DNA of 64,000 nucleotides from Candidatus Parcubacteria bacterium (lineage in GTDB: Bacteria; Patescibacteria; Paceibacteria; UBA6257; HR35), in assembly GCA_026004535.1 (NCBI GenBank), contig BPJI01000001.1:1-64000 (forward strand), written 5' to 3'. The notes beneath the pieces were generated by a model. That model was not told where the DNA came from, did no database searches, and worked only from the letters and a program-made list of their open reading frames with translations. Every line of letters begins with the position of its first letter. Position 1 is the stretch's first letter. Both the position numbers and the translations under genes were made by a program. This document shows, piece after piece, positions 58,268-64,000 of the stretch.

Positions 58268-60579
58268 TAAATTAATAAAATTGAATTAATAAAATTAAGA
58301 TTGTCGATTTTCTTTGGCACTTGTGTTCTTTTTATTAGTGGCAATTTCTTAATTTCTATTCTTTTTAATTTATCATCGGCAATTATGATTTCCTTTTCAT
58401 CCTTGATTGATTCAGCAGCCAAAAGCTCGCCATACTTATTGTCAAAAATTTTAACACCAACACCACCTCGGTTTTGAATTTTAATTTCTTGAAGATCAAT
58501 TTTTTTATAAAAGCCTTGTTGAAAAATTAAAAGTAAAAGATTGCTATTTTTAACAAAAGCTTTCGTAATTTTTTCATTTTTCAATTTCATTATCTTTACT
58601 CCTTTAGCAGTTTTTCTTTGTAAAGGTAAATTTTCTTTAAAAAGCAAAATATTACCACTATTATTTATAACTCCTAAGGTTTCTCCCCCATTAATTAAAA
58701 AAGCATCAACAACTTCATCTTTCCCAGCTGAAACACCGCTTCTTCTGTTAGTTAAAACCTCCTCTAATTCAATTTTTTTGCCCAAACCATTAGCAAAAAT
58801 TAATAATAAGTATTTTGCTTTTTCTTGAACTAAAATTTTTACAATCTCATCATTTTTATCCAAAATAATTTGTGATTCCAGATATTTAGCTGAAGAATAA
58901 AAAGACCCTAAACTCAGATTATAAACCTTGCCTAAACGACTGATTAAAATTAATTTATCATGAGTTGAAACTAATTTTAAAATTTTTGGTAGTTCATTTT
59001 GTTTTATTACTTTTTCAAGATTAAATTTATCAACAGGAATTAGATTAACTAAATTTTTCCGATCGACAACTAACCAAACTTTTTCTTCAGGAATAATTTC
59101 TTCTTTTTTAGTAAAAATTAATTCTTGATTAATAATATTTGTTAGTCTTTCGCTTGGATAGTTTTTAATAATTTCATCTGCTTCTCCAACAATTATCTCA
59201 TCTATTTTTTTGGCGCTTTTTAAAATTAATTCTAATTCTTTGATGATCGATCTTCTTTCTTTTAGTTCGTCTAAAATTTTATGTCTTTCCATCTGAGTTA
59301 GGGTTCGAAGGGGCATTTCTAAAATTGCATCTGCTTGTTTTTCTGAAAGTTTAAATTTCTTCATTAAATTTTCTAAAGCTTCTTTTTTATCTTTGGCTTT
59401 TTTAATTGTATTAATGACTTTATCTAAGTTTTCTAAAGCAATATCAAAACCTTCCAGTAAATGAACTCTCTCTTTATTTTTTTCTAAATCAAATTTTGTT
59501 CTTCTTTTAATAACCTCGCGTCGATGTTGTATCCAGGCAATTAAAAGTTCTTTGAAGGAAAAAATTTTGGGTTGAATTCCTTTATCTAAAGCAATCAAAT
59601 TAAAATAAAAAGTTTTAGCCAAAGAAGTCAAGCGATAAAGATTTTCTTTTAATTTTTCTAAATTGGCCTCTGATCTTGTTTCAATTACAATTCTTATCCC
59701 CTCTTTACTTGATTCATCACGCACATCCTTAATTTCAGGCAAAACTTTTTCCAAGGCTAGATTAGCAATTTCCTTAACTAATTCTGCTTTATTTACTTGC
59801 CAAGGTATGGAAGTTATAATTAGTCTTTCTTTTCTGCCTTGCTCAATATTGATCTCTCCAGCCAAAGTTATGCCACCTTTGCCTGTTTCATAGATTTCTT
59901 TTAATTTTTCGGCACCATAAATTTTGCCTCCAGTTGGAAAATCAGGGCCTTTAACGTAATTTAAAATCTCTTCAGTTGTTGCTTCTGGTTTTTTAATCAA
60001 AAATTTAATTGCTGACATAACTTCAGTTAAATTATGAGGCGGAATTGAGGTTGCCATACCAACAGCAATTCCTAAAGAACCATTAATAATTAAATTTGGA
60101 ATTTTCGAAGGTAAGACAACCGGCTCCTGACGAGTATTATCATAATTTGGTCTAAAATCAACAGTTTCTTTATCAATATCAACCAACATTTCTTCAGCAA
60201 TTTTTGAGAGTTTGGCCTCTGAGTAACGCATTTGAGCTGGCGGATCACCATCAATTGAACCGAAATTTCCCTGCCCCCAAACTAAAGGATATCTTAAAGA
60301 AAAATTCTGAGCCATTCGAACCAAGGCTTCATAAATTGGTGCATCACCATGGGGATGATAACGCCCCATACATTCACCAACAATGGCTGCGCATTTTCTG
60401 AATTTCTCTCTGGCCCATAACCCTAATTCTTTCATTGTATATAAAATTCTTCGCTGAACAGGTTTTAAACCATCGCGAGCATCAGGTAAAGCACGAGAAA
60501 CGATAACACTCAGAGCATAATCTAGATAAGATTGTCTTAACTCTTGAGAAATCTCCTGACTAATTATTTTTTCTTTCAT
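58267..60579 (-). CDS. gyrA: DNA gyrase subunit A
   Basis: The cleavage-religation subunit of gyrase. LPDARDGLKPVQRRILYTM, RKCAAIVGECMGRYHPHGDA, the catalytic tyrosine at about 119 (PAQMRYSE) and GSLGIAVGMATSIPPHNLTE are present. The C-terminal beta-pinwheel repeats (NRRSGVSAGKDEVVDAFLIN; QRKTAKGVKIMKLKN; QNRGGVGVKIF) follow, with a GyrA-box-like QRKTAKG. 770 residues from ATG 60579; the ATG 33 bp further upstream adds a non-conserved MSVHYALHINK. No gyrB in the window, so ParC cannot be fully excluded. Confidence 0.93.
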   Translation of the reverse strand: MKEKIISQEISQELRQSYLDYALSVIVSRALPDARDGLKPVQRRILYTMKELGLWAREKFRKCAAIVGECMGRYHPHGDAPIYEALVRMAQNFSLRYPLVWGQGNFGSIDGDPPAQMRYSEAKLSKIAEEMLVDIDKETVDFRPNYDNTRQEPVVLPSKIPNLIINGSLGIAVGMATSIPPHNLTEVMSAIKFLIKKPEATTEEILNYVKGPDFPTGGKIYGAEKLKEIYETGKGGITLAGEINIEQGRKERLIITSIPWQVNKAELVKEIANLALEKVLPEIKDVRDESSKEGIRIVIETRSEANLEKLKENLYRLTSLAKTFYFNLIALDKGIQPKIFSFKELLIAWIQHRREVIKRRTKFDLEKNKERVHLLEGFDIALENLDKVINTIKKAKDKKEALENLMKKFKLSEKQADAILEMPLRTLTQMERHKILDELKERRSIIKELELILKSAKKIDEIIVGEADEIIKNYPSERLTNIINQELIFTKKEEIIPEEKVWLVVDRKNLVNLIPVDKFNLEKVIKQNELPKILKLVSTHDKLILISRLGKVYNLSLGSFYSSAKYLESQIILDKNDEIVKILVQEKAKYLLLIFANGLGKKIELEEVLTNRRSGVSAGKDEVVDAFLINGGETLGVINNSGNILLFKENLPLQRKTAKGVKIMKLKNEKITKAFVKNSNLLLLIFQQGFYKKIDLQEIKIQNRGGVGVKIFDNKYGELLAAESIKDEKEIIIADDKLKRIEIKKLPLIKRTQVPKKIDNLNFINSILLI

Positions 60580-60600
60580 TTTATTAATATGCAGAGCATA

Positions 60601-60722
60601 ATGAACTGACACTGAACATACTAAACCAACGCTGAACTAACAGAAGATGATGAATAAATAGTAAAATTATTCTATGAGTTTTGTGTTAGTTCGGTATAGT
60701 TCTGCGTATAGTTCTTTAAGTT
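60601..60722. repeat. CAGAAC-family palindromic element upstream of gyrA
   Basis: The left part has GAACTGACACTGAACATAC and AACGCTGAACTAACAGAAG. The right part has GTGTTAGTTCGGTATAGTTC and TGCGTATAGTTCTTTAAG in reverse. It lies between gyrA and the 62-residue gene and is the same family as the elements inside the ATPase and prepilin peptidase genes. Confidence 0.75.
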
Positions 60723-60727
60723 ATGTG

Positions 60728-60916
60728 TCATTTTATTAAATTGCCAACAGCTTCGAAAATAGTTGCTAAGCCTAGATTAAAATTTTGCCAAACAAAAGCT
60801 AATGTTTTTTCTGCTGGTGATGGACTAAGATAACCGCCCCAGATTGTACCACCACTAAACCACCAAAGAAAAATCAACACTAACATTATTGAAGTAACAA
60901 ATAAAAACTTTTTCAT
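60728..60916 (-). CDS. Small single-helix membrane protein
   Basis: 62 residues: MKKFLFVTSIMLVLIFLWWF is a signal or anchor helix, followed by SGGTIWGGYLSPSPAEKTLA and an amphipathic end. It overlaps the upstream gene by 4 bp, so it is probably translated. No family recognised. Confidence 0.55.
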   Translation of the reverse strand: MKKFLFVTSIMLVLIFLWWFSGGTIWGGYLSPSPAEKTLAFVWQNFNLGLATIFEAVGNLIK

Positions 60917-61386
60917 TGCAAGACAAAAATTAATTTATCGACCTTTTTCAAATTGATCTTTAATTTATCTCCCTTTGAACTTTGGAATTTTTCTAATTTA
61001 ATATTTTTATTAGTTAAAATCAAATTTGGCTTAAATAGAGAAACCATTCTTTCATCAAAAAAGTCAACTAAAAACAAAGCTTCGACTTCTTTTTTAGTCA
61101 TTCTAATTTTTTTAAGTGTTTCTTCGCTAAGTTCTTTGCTATAGACAAGGCTTCCCTCTTTGCTGTCAAAAAGATAAGTGATAAAATTTTTATTACTAAA
61201 GCCCCAAAAATAAACATCGCCAACATTATATTCACCAGCAGAATTAAAAATTTTGTCATAATTAATATTTTTTGAGATATCAGTTAAAATTATATTCTTA
61301 TCTTTAGAAACCGAAGGTGGATCAAGAACAAAATTTACACCATCTAAAACTAATTCATAATAATTATTTATTTTTTTAATTTCCAT
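60913..61386 (-). CDS. Uncharacterised protein, possibly a degenerate metallo-beta-lactamase-like domain
   Basis: 157 residues, cytoplasmic, beta-rich. NSAGEYNVGDVYFWGFSN resembles the GPGEYE(V)xGV segment of UlaG/YycJ-like metallo-hydrolases in CPR, and EVEALFLVDFFDERMVSLFK, then PNLILTNKN, fits the later strands. No HxHxDH zinc motif is seen, so it would be catalytically dead or a different fold. It forms a pair with the small membrane gene. Confidence 0.5.
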   Translation of the reverse strand: MEIKKINNYYELVLDGVNFVLDPPSVSKDKNIILTDISKNINYDKIFNSAGEYNVGDVYFWGFSNKNFITYLFDSKEGSLVYSKELSEETLKKIRMTKKEVEALFLVDFFDERMVSLFKPNLILTNKNIKLEKFQSSKGDKLKINLKKVDKLIFVLQ

Positions 61387-61435
61387 TTAATAATGAACTC
61401 ATTAACTCGTTAATTCGCGAACTAATGAATTAAAT
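61386..61435. repeat. AACTCG-family hairpin between divergent genes
   Basis: GAACTCATTAACTCGTTAAT and TCGCGAACTAATGAATT fold back on each other. Third member of the family at 45435 and 47405. It sits directly upstream of the rpsA -10 box. Confidence 0.6.
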
Positions 61436-61448
61436 TTTTGTTTTATGT

Positions 61449-61454
61449 TATAAT
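61449..61454 (+). promoter_or_regulatory. -10 box of the S1-protein gene
   Basis: A perfect TATAAT ends 11 bp before the ATG at 61466, predicting a leader of only about 5 nt. No convincing -35 hexamer is visible. Confidence 0.5.
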
Positions 61455-61465
61455 TTTATCACAAA

Positions 61466-62503
61466 ATGAATAATCAAAAAACAAAAACTATTCTAAGATT
61501 AACAACAAAGCCATTAGAAATTGGTTCAATTTTAGAAGGAAGAGTGATTAGTAAAAAAAGAGGAGAGCTTTATGTTGATTTGAGTCCTTATGGTACTGGC
61601 AGACTTTATGGTTCTTTTTATTTACAATCCAAAGATTTGGCTCAAAAATTAAATCCTGGTGATATAACTGGAGTTAAAATTATTGGTTTGGATGATGGTT
61701 ATGGTAATTATGAAATTTTACTTCAGGAACTAAGCGCTATTGATAAGTGGGAGAAAATTTTAAATTATCATCAAAAAGGAGAAATTTTAGAATTAGAAAT
61801 AAAAGATGCTAATCGTGGCGGCTGGGTTGTTGAAGTTGAAGGCGTTCAAGGATTTGTTCCTGTTTCTCAACTTTCGCCTGAATATTATCCTCGAGTTGAA
61901 GCCAATAATAAAAACTTAATTTACGAACATTTAAAAAGCTTTGTTGGCCAAAAAATAAAATTAAAAATTATTGCCGCTACACCAAAAACTAACAAACTTG
62001 TTTTATCAGAAAAGGCTGCTAAAGAAGAACTTTATCAACAGATTTTAGATAAACTAATGGTTGGAGATATTTTAAAAGTTAAGGTTGTCGGCCTAAGCCC
62101 TTTTGGCCTTTTTGTTAGATTCAATGAAAATCCAGCTATGGATGGCTTGATTCACATTTCTGAAATCCCTGAAGAAAAATCCGAGTTGGAAAAACACTTC
62201 AAAGTCGGCGATGTTTTGGAAGCTAAGCTAACCCAAATTAAACAAGATAAGGTTAGTTTTAGTTTGAAAGATCTTGAACCTGATCCCTGGGTAATTTTGG
62301 CTAAAAATTATAAAGAGGGAGATAAAGTAATTGGCTTAGTTAAAGAAAAAAATGAAATTTTTGGCTTAGTTGAAATTGGAAGGGTTCAAGGTTTAGTTTT
62401 TGAAAATTTGAATAAAATTGATATCGGCCAAGAATATAATTTTATCATCGACAAACTCAATCCCAAGGAAAAAAATTTAATCTTAAAACTTAGTCATGAA
62501 TAA
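61466..62503 (+). CDS. rpsA: S1-domain RNA-binding protein, ribosomal protein S1-like
   Basis: 345 residues with about four OB-fold S1 domains: 14-85 (GSILEGRVISKKRGELYVDL), 95-180 (GGWVVEVEGVQGFVPVSQLS), 190-262 (LKVKVVGLSPFGLFVRFNEN, then MDGLIHISEI) and a divergent last one (GDKVIGLVKEKNEIFGLVEI). S1 helps mRNA bind the 30S subunit. In a genome with few visible Shine-Dalgarno sequences this would matter for leaderless messages (inference). It overlaps ftsH by 8 bp. Confidence 0.88.
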   Translation: MNNQKTKTILRLTTKPLEIGSILEGRVISKKRGELYVDLSPYGTGRLYGSFYLQSKDLAQKLNPGDITGVKIIGLDDGYGNYEILLQELSAIDKWEKILNYHQKGEILELEIKDANRGGWVVEVEGVQGFVPVSQLSPEYYPRVEANNKNLIYEHLKSFVGQKIKLKIIAATPKTNKLVLSEKAAKEELYQQILDKLMVGDILKVKVVGLSPFGLFVRFNENPAMDGLIHISEIPEEKSELEKHFKVGDVLEAKLTQIKQDKVSFSLKDLEPDPWVILAKNYKEGDKVIGLVKEKNEIFGLVEIGRVQGLVFENLNKIDIGQEYNFIIDKLNPKEKNLILKLSHE

Positions 62504-64000
62504 TAATCTAAGAAATCTCCTTTTAATTGGATCATTGATTTTTTTTACTCTTATCTTATATCTTGGTTATAATCAAAATTTATTAGCGGAAAAGATTTCT
62601 TTTGAAGAATTTTTAACAAAAGTCAAAAATAACGAAATTAAAACAATTACTCTTTCGGGCAAAGCCAATATTATCGCTCAAACCAAAGAAGGTAAAATTT
62701 TAAGAACAACCAAAGATCCTGACGAAAGCTTGACCCAGCTTTTTAAAGACTATGGTGTTGCTTCCTCAACAATACTGACTCTAGAAATCAATCAAGAAAC
62801 AGGAAATTGGAAAGATATTTTGTATGCTTTAATATTTAACGTTCTTCCTTTTTTGCTTGTTGCTTGGATTTTTTGGCAAATATTTAAACAAGCACAAAGA
62901 GGCACAACTCAAATTTTCTCTTTCAGTAAATCAGGAATTAAAGTTTATAATCCCAATGATCCAGATCGAGTAACTTTTAAAGATGTGGCTGGACTTGAAG
63001 AAGCTAAACAAGAACTTATGGAGATTGTCGAGTTTTTAAAAAATCCCGATAAATTTTTCAAAATTGGAGCTAGAATTCCTAAAGGAGTTTTATTAGTTGG
63101 ACCACCTGGATCCGGAAAAACGCTTTTGGCCCGCAGCGTAGCTTCAGAAGCTGGCGTTCCTTTCTTTTATATTTCTGGATCAGAATTTGTGGAAATGTTT
63201 GTCGGAGTTGGAAGCGCCAGAGTCCGTGACAGTTTTTCAATTGCTAAGAAAAATCAGCCTAGCATTTTATTTATTGATGAACTAGATGCCATTGGAAAAA
63301 TTAGAGGTGCGGGAATTACTGGGGCTCATGAAGAAAGAGAACAAACCTTGAATCAAATTTTAGTCGAAATGGACGGTTTTGAAAAAGGAACAAAAGTTGT
63401 TGTGTTGGCAGCAACAAATAGAGCTGATGTCTTAGATCCGGCTCTTTTAAGACCGGGAAGGTTTGACAGAAAAATTATTTTAGATTTGCCTGATATTAAA
63501 GCTCGTGAAGAAATATTAAAAATTCACTTAAGAGATAAAAAATTTAGTAAGGTTAATTTAAGACAGATAGCTGAAAGAACTCCGGGTTTTTCTGGTGCTG
63601 ATTTAGCTAATTTATGTAATGAAGCAGCAATTTTAGCTGCTAGAAGAAATAAAGAGTTTATCACTCAACAAGAACTTTTAGATTCAATTGAAAAAGTTTT
63701 ATTAGGACCAGAAAGAAAAACAAAAGCTTATTCGAAAAAAGAAAAAGAGATTGCTGCTTATCATGAAGCTGGTCATGCCATTGTTGCTCATTATTTACCT
63801 TACACTAGCCCAGTTCAAAAAATTTCAATTATTGCTCGTGGGCGAGCAGGTGGTTATACTTTAAAAACACCTCTTGAAGAAAGAAGTTTTTATTTTAAGA
63901 AAGAATTCTTAGATGAATTAGCCTCAATGCTTGGTGGTTATGCTGCTGAAAAATTAATTTTTGATGATACTACCACTGGAGCCAGTAATGATTTAGAAGT
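62496..64000 (+). CDS. ftsH: ATP-dependent zinc metalloprotease FtsH (3' end outside the window)
   Basis: A membrane AAA+ protease that degrades membrane and regulatory proteins. The N-terminal helix (LLLIGSLIFFTLILYLGYNQ) and second helix (ALIFNVLPFLLVAWIFWQIF) bracket a small outer domain. Walker A GPPGSGKT (about 202-209), Walker B ILFIDELDAIG, the second region of homology LRPGRFDRKI and the zinc motif HEAGH (about 423-427) are intact. The frame is open to the window end, with about 501 codons visible. The ATG at 62496 lies inside the end of the S1 gene. Confidence 0.96.
   Translation, partial: MNNNLRNLLLIGSLIFFTLILYLGYNQNLLAEKISFEEFLTKVKNNEIKTITLSGKANIIAQTKEGKILRTTKDPDESLTQLFKDYGVASSTILTLEINQETGNWKDILYALIFNVLPFLLVAWIFWQIFKQAQRGTTQIFSFSKSGIKVYNPNDPDRVTFKDVAGLEEAKQELMEIVEFLKNPDKFFKIGARIPKGVLLVGPPGSGKTLLARSVASEAGVPFFYISGSEFVEMFVGVGSARVRDSFSIAKKNQPSILFIDELDAIGKIRGAGITGAHEEREQTLNQILVEMDGFEKGTKVVVLAATNRADVLDPALLRPGRFDRKIILDLPDIKAREEILKIHLRDKKFSKVNLRQIAERTPGFSGADLANLCNEAAILAARRNKEFITQQELLDSIEKVLLGPERKTKAYSKKEKEIAAYHEAGHAIVAHYLPYTSPVQKISIIARGRAGGYTLKTPLEERSFYFKKEFLDELASMLGGYAAEKLIFDDTTTGASNDLE

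Overview
The window is AT-rich, extremely gene-dense DNA from a Candidate Phyla Radiation (Patescibacteria) bacterium, most likely of the Parcubacteria side. The signs are a very short IF-2, TrbC/VirB2-like two-helix membrane protein arrays, GYAWSENIGWISFN-type surface repeats, a compact type IV pilus locus without a recognisable secretin here, and a PaaX/Cas2-like orphan. Ribosomal protein L9 is present, although several other CPR lineages are known to lack it. TGA is a normal stop (ATGA gene overlaps at 5136 and 14043). The four tRNA genes do not encode CCA.

Layout. 1-5.4 kb: ligA (BRCT domain out of frame), a PaaX/Cas2-like gene between two related repeats, infB, gatC and a small DUF2283/DUF4258 toxin-antitoxin-like pair. 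5.4-15.8 kb, minus strand: prepilin peptidase, two surface proteins, a broken membrane gene, and pilC-pilT-pilB-(small TM protein)-pilO-like-pilN-like-pilM, a type IV pilus machine. 15.8-20.4 kb: comF, a P-type ATPase, folD, tRNA-Val. 20.5-26.7 kb: a cassette of MoxR-like ATPase, a small partner, a metallopeptidase-like/coiled-coil/VWA protein (frameshifted) and a seven-repeat beta-propeller. It is bounded by 67-bp inverted repeats and 22-bp direct repeats, the outer right copy lying in the 3' end of the glycyl-tRNA synthetase gene. 26.7-38.5 kb: glyS, a surface protein, recO, ctpA, rplI, rplS, rtcB carrying two inteins, glyA, rpmA. 38.5-45.4 kb: rpoC and rpoB with a consensus promoter. 45.4-48.5 kb: tRNA-Ser, repeats, a decayed prepilin/LamG gene, a nuclease-like gene and rbfA. 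48.5-54 kb: tyrS, YkuK-like, rodA, metG, tRNA-Arg, tRNA-Leu. 54-57.7 kb: five TrbC/VirB2-like genes and a solute-binding-like protein. 57.7-64 kb: methyltransferase, gyrA, two small genes, an S1 protein and the start of ftsH.

The most unusual content is repetitive. One palindromic family (CGGAA / CAGAAC units whose orientation flips in the middle) occurs between genes and also inside gatC, the prepilin peptidase gene, the P-type ATPase gene (twice) and glyA. It is read through in the same frame each time, giving peptides such as SASVSASS and LTQNL, which recalls Rickettsia palindromic elements. A second family (ACCCGGAT/ACCGGAT units about 11-12 bp apart, flipping to ATCCGG) fills four intergenic spaces. 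All four tRNA genes lie beside a partial copy of themselves, and two of these copies (Ser, Leu) enclose a shared core. Several divergent gene pairs have overlapping CATG start codons or -10 boxes about 6-10 bp from the ATG, suggesting leaderless transcripts.
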